Assembly (NCBI RefSeq): GCF_040869035.1
Contig: NZ_CP162100.1
Coordinates: 992,001-1,056,000 of the forward strand
From: Vibrio sp. NTOU-M3
GTDB lineage: Bacteria; Pseudomonadota; Gammaproteobacteria; Enterobacterales; Vibrionaceae
Direction: 5' to 3'
Length of the DNA stretch: 64,000 nucleotides
Position numbers and translations under genes: made by a program. Every line of letters starts with the position of its first letter. The stretch's first letter is position 1. The notes below the pieces were generated by a model that saw only the letters and a list, made by a program, of their open reading frames with translations, searched no databases and was not told where the DNA came from. Below are positions 19,089-30,299 of the stretch, piece by piece.

Positions 19089-20426
19089 ATGAGTGAGATG
19101 ACTCAAAACGCTGCTGAACAACCCATCGATGAATTAGTTGGCTGGGTTAAACAGCATGACTTCTCATTGAGCCTAACCACTGAACGGCTGGCATTTCTAA
19201 TTGCCATTGCTGTTTTGAGCAACGAAAGGTTTGATGAGGAGCTGGGTGAAGGGGAGTTACACGACGCCTTTACCATTGTCACTCGACTATTTGAGGACAC
19301 CGGGGAAGCTTCTGCATTTCGTGCGAATAACGCCATTAACGAAATGGTGAAACAACGTCTTATCAGTCGCTTCACCAGTGAAGTGACCGATGGTGCGAGT
19401 ATCTATCGATTGTCACCGCTGGCAATTGGGATTACTGACTACTATGTGCGCCATCGCGAGTTTTCAAAACTCAAGCTGTCGATTCAGTTGTCAATGGTGG
19501 CAGATGAAATGGCGAAAGCCATTGAAGCCGCACAAAAAGGCGGCACACCGGGGCATTGGAAGAAAAACGTTTATGGCGTACTAAAGTATTCTGTTGGTGA
19601 GATCTTTGATCAAATAGACCTTAACCAACGCGTCATGGACGAGCAACAGCGCTCAGTTAAAGAGCAAATTGCAGAACTGCTAAATAAAGACTGGCGCGAT
19701 GCCATCAACAACTGTGAAGCACTGTTAACCGAAACGTCCACGACGCTTCGTGAACTGCAAGATACGCTTCAAGCAGCAGGGGATGAACTACAAACTCAAA
19801 TCCTAGACATACAGGAAATTGTATACGGTGATGATGAGTTAGAGTTCATTGAAGAAACCCTGTTTGGCTTGCAGATGAAGCTCGACAGAATCACCAGTTG
19901 GGGTCAACAAGCGATTGATTTGTGGATTGGTTACGACCGCCACGTGCATAAGTTTATCCGTACTGCAATTGATATGGATAAAAACCGCGCGTTCAGCTCT
20001 CGTTTGCGTCAGTCTGTCAAAGACTACTTCGATATGCCTTGGTATCTGACTTACGCAGATGCTGAGCGTCTCACCGATCTCCGTGATGAAGCTCTTGTGC
20101 TTCGTGACGACGAAGTGACGGGCCATATTCCTCTTGAAGTTGAATATGAAGAGTTCCAACAGGTCAATGATGAGTTGTCAGAACGTATTGGCGATATGCT
20201 GCGTGTTCACAAAGAGCAGGGCACGCCAATCGATCTTGGTCTGGTATTGCGTGATTATCTTGCGCAGCACCCACGCACTCATCACTTCGATTTAGCACGT
20301 ATCGTGATTGATCAAGCGGTTCGACTGGGTTACTCCGAGTCAGATTACAACGCTATCCAGCCAGATTGGCAGGCGATCAACGAATATGGTGCAAAGGTAC
20401 AAGCAAATGTCATCGACCGATACTAA
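19089..20426 (+). CDS. mukF: MukF, kleisin subunit of the MukBEF condensin
   Basis: MukF bridges the MukB heads and dimerises through its N-terminal winged-helix region. The 445-aa protein (E. coli 440) shows [16 protein letters not shown] at the start, the helical middle ([29 protein letters not shown]) and the C-terminal winged helix that binds MukB ([19 protein letters not shown]). AGGAAT lies seven bases before the ATG. It overlaps mukE by 20 bases, so the two are translated in a coupled way. Confidence 0.96.
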   Translation: MSEMTQNAAEQPIDELVGWVKQHDFSLSLTTERLAFLIAIAVLSNERFDEELGEGELHDAFTIVTRLFEDTGEASAFRANNAINEMVKQRLISRFTSEVTDGASIYRLSPLAIGITDYYVRHREFSKLKLSIQLSMVADEMAKAIEAAQKGGTPGHWKKNVYGVLKYSVGEIFDQIDLNQRVMDEQQRSVKEQIAELLNKDWRDAINNCEALLTETSTTLRELQDTLQAAGDELQTQILDIQEIVYGDDELEFIEETLFGLQMKLDRITSWGQQAIDLWIGYDRHVHKFIRTAIDMDKNRAFSSRLRQSVKDYFDMPWYLTYADAERLTDLRDEALVLRDDEVTGHIPLEVEYEEFQQVNDELSERIGDMLRVHKEQGTPIDLGLVLRDYLAQHPRTHHFDLARIVIDQAVRLGYSESDYNAIQPDWQAINEYGAKVQANVIDRY

Positions 20427-21129
20427 TGAATACATGTCAGAGAATCTGGCAAAAGCAATTTCAAACCCTCTTTTCCCTGCACTGGACAGTATGCTGCGTG
20501 CAGGGCGTCATATCTCAAGTGAAGATCTCGATAACCATGCGTTATTGTCTGATTTTGAGGTTGAACTGGCGTCTTTTTATCAGCGATACAATACGGAGCT
20601 AGTCAAAGCGCCAGAAGGTTTCTTCTATTTGCGTCCCCGTTCTACATCGTTGATTGGCCGCAGTGTTTTATCTGAACTGGATATGCTGGTGGGTAAGGTT
20701 CTGTGTTTCCTTTACTTAAGCCCAGAACGCTTGGCTCATGAAGGGATCTTTACCAACCAAGAATTGTACGAAGAGCTTTTGGCTCTAGCGGATGAAAAGA
20801 AGCTGATGAAGCTGGTAACAAACCGCGCAACAGGTTCTGATCTCGACAAAGAAAAACTGTTTGAAAAAGTACGTACGTCTCTTAGACGTTTGCGTCGTCT
20901 GGGTATGATCATCAATATTGGTGAAACAGGCAAATTCAGCATCAGTGAGTCAGTGTTCCGTTTTGGTGCTGATGTACGCGTTGGCGATGACATGCGTGAA
21001 GCTCAGCTTCGTCTGATCCGTGACGGTGAAGCCGTGGTGCATACGAAAGAGCCAAGTCAAGGTAGCCTGCTATCTGAAGACGATGAGAACAATGACAACG
21101 AGCAAGCAGAATTAGAGGGTGAAGCATGA
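20407..21129 (+). CDS. mukE: MukE, KITE subunit of the MukBEF condensin
   Basis: MukE is a winged-helix protein that binds the MukF linker and modulates the complex. The 240-aa product matches E. coli MukE through [14 protein letters not shown] text ([17 protein letters not shown]), [18 protein letters not shown] text, [21 protein letters not shown] and [12 protein letters not shown] longer frame opens at 20308 within mukF, but MSSTD at 20407 corresponds to the E. coli start and has AAAGG about seven bases upstream. Its acidic C-terminal tail ([15 protein letters not shown]) is normal for the family. Confidence 0.95.
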   Translation: MSSTDTNEYMSENLAKAISNPLFPALDSMLRAGRHISSEDLDNHALLSDFEVELASFYQRYNTELVKAPEGFFYLRPRSTSLIGRSVLSELDMLVGKVLCFLYLSPERLAHEGIFTNQELYEELLALADEKKLMKLVTNRATGSDLDKEKLFEKVRTSLRRLRRLGMIINIGETGKFSISESVFRFGADVRVGDDMREAQLRLIRDGEAVVHTKEPSQGSLLSEDDENNDNEQAELEGEA

Positions 21130-24100
21130 TTGAAAGAGGTAAATATCAATCGCTGACCATGGTCAACTGGAACGGCTTCTTTGCTCGTACTTTTGATATT
21201 GATGAATTAGTTACCACACTCTCTGGTGGTAACGGCGCGGGTAAATCGACCACGATGGCGGCATTTATCACGGCGCTGATCCCAGATCAAACCTTACTTC
21301 ACTTCCGTAACACAACGGAAGCGGGCAGTAGCCAATCATCTCGAGACAAAGGTCTATACGGTAAGCTTCAGCCGGGGGCGTGTTATGCCTCTTTGGATGT
21401 GGTGAACTCACGCAAACAGCGTTTGTTATTCGCGGTTAAGCTACAACAGGTAGCTGGTCGAGATAAAAAAGTCGACATCAAACCTTTCGTGATTCAAGGT
21501 CTACCGAGCCATGTTAAGCCGACCGATGTACTGATTGAGAATGTCTCGGATACCCAAGCGCGCGTTCGTCAGATCAACGAAGTGAAAGATGCAGTTGCGC
21601 AATATGAAGGTGTGCAGTTTAAGGCATTTAGCTCGATTGTTGATTACCACGCGCAAATGTTTGAGCTCGGGGTGATCCCTAAGAAGCTGCGTAATTCCAG
21701 CGACCGTTCTAAGTTCTACCGTCTTATTGAAGCTTCCCTTTATGGTGGTATTTCTAGCGCGATCACGCGTTCACTCCGAGACTACTTATTGCCACAAAAT
21801 GGCGGGGTGAAGAAAGCATTCCAAGATATGGAATCTGCGCTGCGTGAAAACCGCATGACACTGGAAGCGATCAAAACCACACAGGCTGACCGCGATCTAT
21901 TCAAACACCTGATCACGGAATCCACCAACTATGTTGCGGCAGACTATATGCGTCATGCTAATGACCGTCGTAACAAGTTAGAGCAAACATTGGCTCTTCG
22001 TGGTGAACTGTTTGGTTCGCGTGAGACTTTGGTTGAGCAAAATAATCTGCTTAATCGGGTACAAGAAGAACTCGAGTTGTTGATTGAGTCGGAAGCGGCA
22101 CTAGAGCAAGATTACCAATCTGCATCTGACCACCTTCAATTGGTGCAAAATGCGCTGCGTCAGCAAGAAAAAATTGCCCGTTATCAGGAAGATCTTGAAG
22201 AGCTCAATGAGCGCCTTGAAGAGCAGATGATGGTAGTCGAAGAAGCGAAAGAACGCGTCATGATGGCGGAAGAGCAATCCACTGTAGCGGAAGAAGAAGT
22301 GGATAGCCTGAAAACGCAACTTGCCGACTATCAGCAAGCGCTAGACGTACAACAAACGCGAGCACTGCAATACCAACAAGCTGTTCAGGCGCTAGAGAAA
22401 GCGAAGCAATTACTGGGTAAAGAGAACCTCACGGCAGAGGCTGCGCAAGCATTGGTGTCTGATCTGAAAAATCAGGAAACAGAGAACACCAATAAGCTCC
22501 TTGCAGTGAAACATAAGCTTGATATGTCCTCAGCGGCGGCTCAACAGTTCGATACCGCACTCAAACTGGTGAAGAGCATTGTTGGTGATATTGAACGCAA
22601 AGAGGCCTCAAGCCACGCTCAGTCTGCGATTTTGAAGGCGCGTGATGCAAATCAAGTGGTGCAAAATGAGCAGCAATGGCGTGCCCAACACCGTGATGTT
22701 GAGCGTAGCCTGAATCAACAGCGTTTGGCAAAAGAGTCAGCTGCGGCGTATCAAAAGCAATTTCAGATTGAATTGAACGATGAAGTGACGTTTGAACAAG
22801 AACGTGAACGTCATGCGATGCAAATTGAATCGCTTGAAATTGCGCAAGAAGATCTGCGTGAACAACGCAGTGAGCAGCGCCGTCTAGAGCAAGATGCAAG
22901 AGCCGAAATCAATAAGCTTGAAGCAATTGCGCCAACATGGATTGCCGCCAATGACGCACTAGAAGCGTTAAAAGAACAAAGTGGTGCGGACCTGTATGAC
23001 AGTCAAGCGGTCATGTCACAGATGCAAGTGGTGTTGGAGCAAGAGAAAGAGCAATCTTTGGCAAAAGACAAGCTTGCTGAGCGCCGTACTCATTTAGAGG
23101 GCGAAATTGAACGTCTGGCTTCACCGGGTGGTTCAAATGATCCGCGCCTTAAAGGGTTAGCCGATACGTTAGGTGGTGTACTGCTGTCTGAAATTTATGA
23201 CGACATTACCATCGACGACGCGCCATATTTCAGTGCGATGTACGGCCCAGCGCGTCATGCGATTGTGGTTTCAGACTTATCTGGCATTGAAGAGAAACTG
23301 GTTGAGCTAGACGACTGTCCAGATGATCTCTACATCATTGAAGGTGATATTGATGCCTTTGATGACAGCTCATTCGACGCAGAAGAGTTGGAAGGGGCGG
23401 TTTGTGTTCGCATGAACGATCGCCAAATGCGTTACTCGCGTTTCCCTGAGATCCCACTATTTGGCCGTGCAGCACGTGAACAGCGTCTTGAGTTGTTACG
23501 TAATGAACGTGAAAAAGTAGTTGAGGAACATGCGAAAGCCGCATTTGACTCTCAAAAACTTCAGCGTTTATATCAAGCGTTCAACAGTTTCGTGGCGAAA
23601 CACATTCAGGTTGCGTTTGAAGCTGACCCAGAAAAAGCATTGCAAACGTTGCGTGATAAGCGCAATCAGCTTTCTCGTACCCTGGCTGACTTGGATGCAA
23701 AAGAGCAGCAACAACGTAGCCAACTGCTTAATAGCAAACAGGCGCTTTCTGCACTCGATAAATTGGCGTCAGGCATTAACCTGATTGAAGACGATTCATT
23801 GCAAGCGCGCTTTGATGAGCTGGAAGAGAAAATTAACCAGTTGTCAGAAGCCAAAGTGTTCTTAACCAGTCACGGCAAAGCGATTGCCGAGCTGGAGAAA
23901 ATCGCCTCTGCTTTAGAAGCGGACCCAGAGCAGTTCGATGCGCTAGAAGCCGAATACAAAGCGGCTGATATCAACTTACAAGAGTTGAAGAAACAAATTT
24001 TTGCGCTTTCTGACTTACTGGAACGTCGTCATTACTTTGCGTATTCAGATTCTGTTGATTTGCTTAACCAAAGCAGCGAACTCAGTGAGCAGTTGAAAGC

Positions 24101-25601
24101 GAAGTTGGTGGAAGCTGAACGTATGCGAACTCGTACGCGTGACGAGCTGAAGCAAGCACAAAGCCAGATGAACCAATACAATCAGGTGCTAGCATCATTG
24201 AAGAGTTCTCATCAGGCGAAACTTGAAACCGTTCAGGAGTTCAAGCAAGAGCTGCAAGAATTTGGTGTGACAGCGGATGAAGGCGCACAAGAGCGTGCAA
24301 TCCGTCGCCGCGATGAGCTGCATGAGCGTTTACATACATCTCGAGGACGTAAGAGCGAATACGAACGCACTATTACCTCGACAGAGCTCGAAATGAAAGG
24401 TGTGGCGAAACGTCTGAAAAAAGTACAAAAAGAGTACATTGAACTGCGTACATTCGTTGTCGCTGCCAAAGCTGGCTGGTGTTCAGTACTTCGCCTTGCC
24501 CGCGAAAACGACGTTGAGCGTCGCCTGCATAAACGTGAACTAGCGTACATGTCGGCAGGTGAGCTACGTTCCATGTCGGATAAATCATTAGGTGCATTGC
24601 GTCTAGCTGTGGCTGACAATGATGACCTGCGCGATGCACTTCGTCTTTCTGAAGACAATGCGCATCCGGAGCGTAAAGTTCTGTTCTATATCGCGGTTTA
24701 TCAGCACCTTCGCGAACGTATCCGTCAGGATATTATTCGCACCGATGATCCAGTTGAAGCGATTGAAGAAATGGAAGTTGAGCTGGCACGTTTGACTGAA
24801 GAGTTGACTCAGCGTGAAAATCGTTTGGCAATCAGCTCTGAATCTGTGGCGAGCATCATCAAGAAAACCATCCAGCGTGAACAAAACCGTATCCGAATGC
24901 TGAACCAAGGCTTGTCGAACATTGCCTTTGGTCAGGTGAAAGGTGTGCGTTTGAATGTGAAAGTACGCGAAAGCCACGAAGTACTGCTGAATGGTTTAGC
25001 GACTCAACAAGAACAGCATAAAGACTTGTTTGAATCAGCGCGTTATACCTTCTCTGAAGCGATGGCCAAGCTGTTTCAACGTGTGAACCCACATATTGAT
25101 ATGGGTCAGCGCTCGCCTCAGGTATTGGGTGAAGAGCTGTTGGATTACCGTAACTACCTTGAGCTAAGTATTGAAGTTAACCGTGGTTCCGATGGTTGGC
25201 TGCAAGCGGAGTCTGGCGCATTGTCTACTGGTGAAGCGATTGGTACCGGTCAGTCAATCCTGTTGATGGTAGTTCAAAGCTGGGAAGAAGAATCTCGTCG
25301 CTTGCGCAGCAAAGACATTGTTCCATGTCGTTTACTGTTCCTTGATGAGGCGGCACGTCTGGATGCGAAGTCGATCTCAACCCTGTTTGAGCTGTGTGAT
25401 CGTCTGGACATGCAATTGCTGATTGCAGCACCAGAAAACATCAGCCCAGAGAAGGGCACTACCTACAAATTGGTTCGTAAGGTCTTTAAAGATCATGAAC
25501 ACGTTCACGTGGTGGGGCTACGTGGCTTTGGTCAGGAAGAAAAGCCCGCCTTTACGTCGGAACAAGAGGCTCCAGAACAAGAGCTGACAGAAGAGTTGTA
25601 A
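21126..25601 (+). CDS. mukB: MukB, SMC-like ATPase of the MukBEF condensin
   Basis: MukB is the SMC-like motor that organises and segregates the chromosome. The 1491-aa protein (E. coli 1486) has an N-terminal Walker A motif [10 protein letters not shown] (about 33-42), a long coiled coil, a hinge around 650-790 ([25 protein letters not shown]), a second coiled coil, the signature motif [12 protein letters not shown] near 1365, and Walker [12 protein letters not shown] near 1402-1412. Its ATG overlaps the mukE stop by four bases. The reading frame is intact throughout. Confidence 0.97.
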   Translation: MIERGKYQSLTMVNWNGFFARTFDIDELVTTLSGGNGAGKSTTMAAFITALIPDQTLLHFRNTTEAGSSQSSRDKGLYGKLQPGACYASLDVVNSRKQRLLFAVKLQQVAGRDKKVDIKPFVIQGLPSHVKPTDVLIENVSDTQARVRQINEVKDAVAQYEGVQFKAFSSIVDYHAQMFELGVIPKKLRNSSDRSKFYRLIEASLYGGISSAITRSLRDYLLPQNGGVKKAFQDMESALRENRMTLEAIKTTQADRDLFKHLITESTNYVAADYMRHANDRRNKLEQTLALRGELFGSRETLVEQNNLLNRVQEELELLIESEAALEQDYQSASDHLQLVQNALRQQEKIARYQEDLEELNERLEEQMMVVEEAKERVMMAEEQSTVAEEEVDSLKTQLADYQQALDVQQTRALQYQQAVQALEKAKQLLGKENLTAEAAQALVSDLKNQETENTNKLLAVKHKLDMSSAAAQQFDTALKLVKSIVGDIERKEASSHAQSAILKARDANQVVQNEQQWRAQHRDVERSLNQQRLAKESAAAYQKQFQIELNDEVTFEQERERHAMQIESLEIAQEDLREQRSEQRRLEQDARAEINKLEAIAPTWIAANDALEALKEQSGADLYDSQAVMSQMQVVLEQEKEQSLAKDKLAERRTHLEGEIERLASPGGSNDPRLKGLADTLGGVLLSEIYDDITIDDAPYFSAMYGPARHAIVVSDLSGIEEKLVELDDCPDDLYIIEGDIDAFDDSSFDAEELEGAVCVRMNDRQMRYSRFPEIPLFGRAAREQRLELLRNEREKVVEEHAKAAFDSQKLQRLYQAFNSFVAKHIQVAFEADPEKALQTLRDKRNQLSRTLADLDAKEQQQRSQLLNSKQALSALDKLASGINLIEDDSLQARFDELEEKINQLSEAKVFLTSHGKAIAELEKIASALEADPEQFDALEAEYKAADINLQELKKQIFALSDLLERRHYFAYSDSVDLLNQSSELSEQLKAKLVEAERMRTRTRDELKQAQSQMNQYNQVLASLKSSHQAKLETVQEFKQELQEFGVTADEGAQERAIRRRDELHERLHTSRGRKSEYERTITSTELEMKGVAKRLKKVQKEYIELRTFVVAAKAGWCSVLRLARENDVERRLHKRELAYMSAGELRSMSDKSLGALRLAVADNDDLRDALRLSEDNAHPERKVLFYIAVYQHLRERIRQDIIRTDDPVEAIEEMEVELARLTEELTQRENRLAISSESVASIIKKTIQREQNRIRMLNQGLSNIAFGQVKGVRLNVKVRESHEVLLNGLATQQEQHKDLFESARYTFSEAMAKLFQRVNPHIDMGQRSPQVLGEELLDYRNYLELSIEVNRGSDGWLQAESGALSTGEAIGTGQSILLMVVQSWEEESRRLRSKDIVPCRLLFLDEAARLDAKSISTLFELCDRLDMQLLIAAPENISPEKGTTYKLVRKVFKDHEHVHVVGLRGFGQEEKPAFTSEQEAPEQELTEEL

Positions 25602-25629
25602 GCTGCGTTTACATTGAGAGAGTGAAATG

Positions 25630-25660
25630 AATCCCCGACATTGGCTCGGGGATTTTTTTA
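25630..25660 (+). terminator. cmoM-mukFEB operon terminator
   Basis: An 8-bp stem (ATCCCCGA/TCGGGGAT) is followed by seven T's, about 30 bases after mukB. Confidence 0.88.
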
Positions 25661-25823
25661 TCCTCAATAAGCCCGCTAGTTCCTCTTGATATCAGGTATA
25701 TTTTTGTAAATTGACGGGTGTTATAAATTTATCAATCAACCATTTGCCTTGTTAATCGCAGACTGTAGAGTGGTCTTATCGTACGAACTAAGATGCATCG
25801 CATGCAGTATCAAGGGTATTAAT

Positions 25824-26687
25824 TTGAATCGAGATAAAAAAAACATAGCTACGCATATCGCAAATTTATCCGGAGAAGAGCGGTTGTATAAAGTAACGTT
25901 ATCAAACTATTACAAAGTCAACCAGTATAGCTTGGAAGATACGACAGGAGATTTTTATAGTTTCAAATCAGGTTTCGAAAAACATTTTAAACTGCTGTGT
26001 GTCGGCCACCACTTACCTTCAGTGTCGCGGGATATGGTTTATCAGCACCTGCAAAAGGCGCAAGAGTATGCTTTGCTCCGGTATAGAGAGTTAACTGCAC
26101 CTAAGGATGAAACAATTCATTATCATTACCAAGGGCGTGACTTTTATGTCCAAGGGAAAGGTAAAGAAATAAACGTTATTGATGGAGCAAACTGGATTGA
26201 GTTAGCCTTTTTAACCATTGTTTCTGGGCGATATCAGGATCTGAATTTCCTAATGGAGATGTTGGCAAAAGAGCAGGTTGAGTTTTTAAGTGAGCAATCT
26301 TACTTGATGAATCAGCTCTATTTGCATTGCTTAGGGTTGATGAAGCACGAGAATATTGAACAGCTTATTGAAGACCTGATGACTCAGATTAACCTGAACA
26401 AACAATCATCAAGAGGTAAGGCACACGCGCTATGTGGTATCACGATCACTTTGGGCTTTTTTGATGTGATGAAAGCGATTCATACCCAAGATGAAATAGC
26501 TTTTCGAGCAGCGATGAAACGCGCTCTAGAGATGCATAAAGAGTGGTGGACTCACAGTGAAGAATTCAGCAACAACCCGAGTGGTTATATCGCCTTTCCG
26601 TTATTAACAGCCACCAAGTATGCCAAAGAAAAGTATGGCTATTCGCTAGACTTTGAGTCGGATTATTTACCTATTGATCTTATTTAG
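25824..26687 (+). CDS. Imm49-family immunity-like protein, copy 1
   Basis: The 287-aa all-helical protein ends in NPSGYIAFPLLTATKYAKEK followed by SDYLPIDLI. This is the characteristic C-terminal pattern of the Imm49 immunity family, whose members usually protect against contact-dependent or type VI nuclease toxins. An SDGA/DGANWIELAFLTIVSGR segment lies near residue 130. No toxin gene lies nearby, so any partner is unknown. A TTG at 25749 would give 25 extra residues, but the TTG at 25824 has AAGGG seven bases upstream and yields a sensible start (NRDKKNIATHIANL). The family call is from remembered pattern, not a search. Confidence 0.65.
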   Translation: MNRDKKNIATHIANLSGEERLYKVTLSNYYKVNQYSLEDTTGDFYSFKSGFEKHFKLLCVGHHLPSVSRDMVYQHLQKAQEYALLRYRELTAPKDETIHYHYQGRDFYVQGKGKEINVIDGANWIELAFLTIVSGRYQDLNFLMEMLAKEQVEFLSEQSYLMNQLYLHCLGLMKHENIEQLIEDLMTQINLNKQSSRGKAHALCGITITLGFFDVMKAIHTQDEIAFRAAMKRALEMHKEWWTHSEEFSNNPSGYIAFPLLTATKYAKEKYGYSLDFESDYLPIDLI

Positions 26688-26766
26688 TTGTGTAAAAACT
26701 TAAGTTATCACGGGGCTTAAGTGGTTCTGTAATAAAAAACTTACGATATAAAATAGAGGCATATCG

Positions 26767-27747
26767 ATGTACGATTTTTCTCAACATTATTTCCCTGCTC
26801 GACTGGTGGAGTACGATGCGCTGGAGGGGCGGCCACAGGATCTCGTTAATCAGGTGAATTCTCGCATCGAGTCTTTTAATGTATTAAACCCAGAGCGGTA
26901 CCCTCATATTATGTACCGTATTGCTGATGAATTAGTCGGTTATGCCGTGCAATGTGAGATTTTTGGATGTGCGCATTGGCAGGTTAAATGGTTGCTTAAA
27001 GAAGCGGTTACGGCATATCGAACTCACTTTAATATGGAGCGTATGCCCGGCAAGGAAATTACGTTTGAGTTGTTTGGTCAAACTCGTCGCGCTGTAGGGG
27101 AGAGTAAGTCACACTACACTCGTGATGCTCTTTGGCTTAATGCGCTTTGTCTTGCGGAGCTGGTTGGGGATAAAGATGCACAAACGGATCTACTGGCTTA
27201 CCCAACAAATAATTTCCTCAATGTGGGCGCTATATCAACAGTGACTACAACGGTTGAATTTGTTGAGCTGTTTAAAGTGTTTTTCGCTCGGGAAAAAGAC
27301 AAGCAAATTAAAAGTGATGTGTTTAATCGCTGCAATGCGTTGGCGCAACCCGGAGCAATATCAGCAATAGATACTGAGCTGGCGGAAACCTATGCTTGGT
27401 TTATGGAAATACCCCTGTTTCAACTGATAGGTTACCACTGGAGAGTACAGCAGGAAACGCTTGAGGAAATTACTCAAGCCGCCATGCAGGCTAACTATGA
27501 CTACTTTAGTGAAATTGCACCACAGCCGGGCGAGGTGACAGGCTCTGAGTCGGACACATTAAATAACACTTATGCCATGTTACACATTCATATATTGGCA
27601 TTTCTGCGTGTGATTTATCTTCAGCGAGGAGAAACCGTTGGCTTTGACTCTCCGTTTTTACCTTTGTGGTTGATTAAAGGTGAAGGGCCTACGTTAACAG
27701 CATTAAATGAAACAATGCCCCATTTTGAACTCTCGATGTTTTCATAA
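26767..27747 (+). CDS. Imm49-family immunity-like protein, copy 2
   Basis: The 326-aa helical protein shares the layout of the gene before it: a mid-protein ESKSHYTRDALWLNALCLAELVGD helix pair, and a C-terminal LHIHILAFLRVIYLQRGETV then SPFLPLWLI, the Imm49 ending. A further 23 residues (KGEGPTL...) follow. The two proteins differ strongly, so a tandem duplication would be old, or they arrived separately. An AGAGG precedes the ATG. A terminator follows, so the pair forms a small transcription unit. No cognate toxin is visible. Confidence 0.62.
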   Translation: MYDFSQHYFPARLVEYDALEGRPQDLVNQVNSRIESFNVLNPERYPHIMYRIADELVGYAVQCEIFGCAHWQVKWLLKEAVTAYRTHFNMERMPGKEITFELFGQTRRAVGESKSHYTRDALWLNALCLAELVGDKDAQTDLLAYPTNNFLNVGAISTVTTTVEFVELFKVFFAREKDKQIKSDVFNRCNALAQPGAISAIDTELAETYAWFMEIPLFQLIGYHWRVQQETLEEITQAAMQANYDYFSEIAPQPGEVTGSESDTLNNTYAMLHIHILAFLRVIYLQRGETVGFDSPFLPLWLIKGEGPTLTALNETMPHFELSMFS

Positions 27748-27759
27748 AGCAACAAACAA

Positions 27760-27792
27760 AAAATCCCTCGACTAAATCGAGGGATTTTTATT
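27760..27792. terminator. Bidirectional terminator after the Imm49-like pair
   Basis: A perfect 12-bp stem (AAAATCCCTCGA and complement) with A and T flanks separates the plus-strand pair from the convergent ATP-grasp operon. Confidence 0.92.
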
Positions 27793-27812
27793 TGAGAGCT
27801 GAAAATGAGTGA

Positions 27813-28781
27813 CTAAAAATCGGGCGTAGAGCCAAACTGCTTCATGGCGTAAGCCACGCGTTCATGCGCTTTGGGATATTCAGCCGGAGTACCAAGGTTT
27901 TCAATATGGTGGAGCCTTGGTAGCAAACCTGCGCCATTTGCTATCTGAATGGCTAAACCTGGACGTGCATTCAGTTCAAGCACCATTGGCCCTTCTTCTT
28001 TATCCAGCACCATATCCGTACCCATATAGCCAAGACCTGTCATTTCCCACGCACTCGCTGCGAGCGTTAATAGGCGCTCCCAGTGTGGGACTTGAAGGGT
28101 GGATAAATCTTTATCGGTATCGGGGTGGTTTGCGATTGGTTGGTCAAATTGCACGGCACGAATGGCTCGACCCGTGGCGATGTCAATTCCAACACCAACA
28201 GCGCCTTGGTGCAAGTTCGCCTTACCATCAGAGGCAGAAGTCGAGCAACGCATCATTGCCATCACTGGGTAGCCTTTAAATACGATAATACGTACATCAG
28301 GCACCCCTTCATAACTGAAACCTTCAAAGCAATCATCGAATTTGATCAGGTTTTCGACCACGGCAACGTCATTTTTACCACCAAGAGAGAACAGGCCAGC
28401 CAATGCGTTACTGATATGGCGTTCAACGTCTTCTTGGTTAATGGTCGAGCCAGATGGCTTGGTATAGACGCCATCTTTATGAGAGGTGATGACTAAGATG
28501 CCTTTACCACCACTGCCTTGAGCGGGCTTAATAACAAAGCCCGGCCAGTTTTTCACCATGTTGTGAATGCTTTTTACTTCAGCTTGGTTGTGAATTACAC
28601 CAATCAGTTTTGGCACCGTACAACCAGCTTGTTCTGCAATGATTTTGGTTTTTAACTTATCGTCCACCAATGGGTATTTAGAGCGATCATTGTATCGACC
28701 AATGTAACTGTGGTTACGTTGGTTCATACCCATGATGCCTTTTCGACGCAACTTAAACGGGGAGGTGAAGTTCGAAAACAT
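27813..28781 (-). CDS. RimK-like alpha-L-glutamate ligase-type ATP-grasp protein
   Basis: The 322-aa protein has the ATP-grasp core: a lysine-bearing VIKPAQGSGGKGI loop near residue 84-96, MVLELNARPG as the metal-binding motif near 275, and the GMNQRNHSYI segment typical of the alpha-L-glutamate ligase-like subfamily. Relatives such as RimK add amino acids to protein or peptide carboxylates using ATP. The substrate here is unknown. It is the last gene of a three-gene minus-strand operon, three bases after the preceding stop. GGAGG lies eight bases before the chosen ATG; an upstream TTG at 28784 is less likely. No signal sequence is present, so it acts in the cytosol. Confidence 0.87.
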   Translation of the reverse strand: MFSNFTSPFKLRRKGIMGMNQRNHSYIGRYNDRSKYPLVDDKLKTKIIAEQAGCTVPKLIGVIHNQAEVKSIHNMVKNWPGFVIKPAQGSGGKGILVITSHKDGVYTKPSGSTINQEDVERHISNALAGLFSLGGKNDVAVVENLIKFDDCFEGFSYEGVPDVRIIVFKGYPVMAMMRCSTSASDGKANLHQGAVGVGIDIATGRAIRAVQFDQPIANHPDTDKDLSTLQVPHWERLLTLAASAWEMTGLGYMGTDMVLDKEEGPMVLELNARPGLAIQIANGAGLLPRLHHIENLGTPAEYPKAHERVAYAMKQFGSTPDF

Positions 28782-28784
28782 CAA

Positions 28785-30290
28785 TTAATCCTCCGCAAGT
28801 GGTTTAAAGCGGCGAAGCTCAGTTAAACGGTAACCTGTGTATGTACCAAGCAGCAAAATGCCAGCCAGCACAATCAGTTGAAGACCGATAAAGTTAAATG
28901 TTAGGTGTTGTACGTATGGGTTTGTCATTGCAAGATAAACCAGCACAGAGGTAAGCAATGAACCACCACCTTGGAGCACCACTTCTTTCGCACCTTCTTC
29001 TTCCCACAAAATCGACATACGTTCGATAGTCCAAGACAAGATGATCATCGGGAAGAAGGTAATAGAAAGCCCTTCAGTCAAGCCAATCTTAAACGCCACG
29101 ACGGTAAACACGGAAATGATCATGATCACGGTGATGATGACCGCTGAAATCCGGGCAACCAGCAGTAAGTTAAGCCTTGATAAGTAACTTCGGATGATTA
29201 AACCTGTGCCGACAATTAGCAAGAAGCCAACAATGCCTGTCACCAATTGTGTTTGTACAAATGCAACCGCGATCAGCACTGGCATAAAGGTACCAGAGGT
29301 TTTTAGGCCGATAATGACACGCAGGAACACCACAATAAGTGCGCCAATTGGGATCAGCATAATGGTCTTAAACATCGCTTGCTCTTCAAGTGGCAAGCTA
29401 TGGATTGAAAGGTTAAGCAGCCCATCAGCTTCGACTTTGTCGTTGGTTGCTTGCTGAGCCGAAACTTGCTGAGCAATCATTGAGAAGTGCACTTGGCTGT
29501 TTTGGCCGCCAACAACATCAAGTAGTGAGATGTTGGATTCATCCCAAACTAAGATATTTGGCTGAACAGATTGATTGGTGCTTTCTGGGTTGAATAGCTT
29601 CCACTCTTTTCCATCCCAAACTTGGTTCATTTGTTGGATGCTTTGGCGGCGACGGCCATCTTCCAACTCAACGACACCAGCAATTTTGCTTGGAATTTGA
29701 GCATAAGCGAGGATTTTATCGACCGCTTCAACCTTGCTCATCTTATTTAGAATAAGTGCGGCATTTTGGCTTTCATTGTCGTTGATGATTTTAACCAATT
29801 CACGGGTGAAGGTGATGTCGTCGGCTGAGCGTTGGTTTGCACGCTCAATAACGGCAACAACGGCAGCTTCAACTGGGCCTTCAAACGTTGGTTTTGCTAT
29901 TTCTTCACTTGGGGGAATAGGGTCCACTTTCGCTTGCGGGTCAACCAAGAACTGAGCTTTGTAGTAAATGGTTTGTGGGCCCATGGCAGAGCGGATTGAC
30001 CACTCAGCACGTCGGCCTGCATCGCTGTCTACGTAAGAAACGCCGTAACCCGGAGAAGAGGAGGACTCACTAATCAGTGTGTAACCTGTTTGGGTATGAG
30101 GCGCGGCTAAAGAGGCTTTAATTGGCTTACCTTGGCCATAAAATTCGACTCGAGCTTCAATATCCCAGATCTGGCGAGCCTCGCCTGGAGTCCATGGCAC
30201 ACCATAATTTTGGTGGCGGAACATACTCAATGCAATACCTGCCACAATCAGCAGGATCACTGAGATGTAAAAGGGTACTTTTGACGTCAT
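28785..30290 (-). CDS. Transglutaminase-fold protein fused to a seven-helix membrane domain
   Basis: The 501-aa protein starts with an uncleaved signal anchor (about 6-24). A periplasmic region of about 280 residues follows, containing a transglutaminase-like segment (AVDKILAYAQIPSKIAGVVEL, FNPEST) in which the usual catalytic Cys-His-Asp triad is not apparent. The C-terminal part (about 310-495) has roughly seven hydrophobic helices (GTFMPVLIAVAFVQTQLVTGIVG, YLSRLNLLLVARIS). This is the known 'inactive transglutaminase fused to seven transmembrane helices' architecture. It may pass a periplasmic signal or substrate to the cytosolic ligase encoded next, which is inference. Confidence 0.85.
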   Translation of the reverse strand: MTSKVPFYISVILLIVAGIALSMFRHQNYGVPWTPGEARQIWDIEARVEFYGQGKPIKASLAAPHTQTGYTLISESSSSPGYGVSYVDSDAGRRAEWSIRSAMGPQTIYYKAQFLVDPQAKVDPIPPSEEIAKPTFEGPVEAAVVAVIERANQRSADDITFTRELVKIINDNESQNAALILNKMSKVEAVDKILAYAQIPSKIAGVVELEDGRRRQSIQQMNQVWDGKEWKLFNPESTNQSVQPNILVWDESNISLLDVVGGQNSQVHFSMIAQQVSAQQATNDKVEADGLLNLSIHSLPLEEQAMFKTIMLIPIGALIVVFLRVIIGLKTSGTFMPVLIAVAFVQTQLVTGIVGFLLIVGTGLIIRSYLSRLNLLLVARISAVIITVIMIISVFTVVAFKIGLTEGLSITFFPMIILSWTIERMSILWEEEGAKEVVLQGGGSLLTSVLVYLAMTNPYVQHLTFNFIGLQLIVLAGILLLGTYTGYRLTELRRFKPLAED

Positions 30291-30299
30291 AAAGTTACC

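Noticed and set aside
24233..24658. Long minus-strand open frames inside mukB, for example 141 codons
   Set aside because: They are complements of the strongly biased mukB coding sequence, have arginine- and serine-rich shadow composition, and have no ribosome site or homologous text.
28125..28496. Plus-strand frame of 123 codons opposite the ATP-grasp gene
   Set aside because: Antisense shadow; the ligase is clearly coding on the minus strand.
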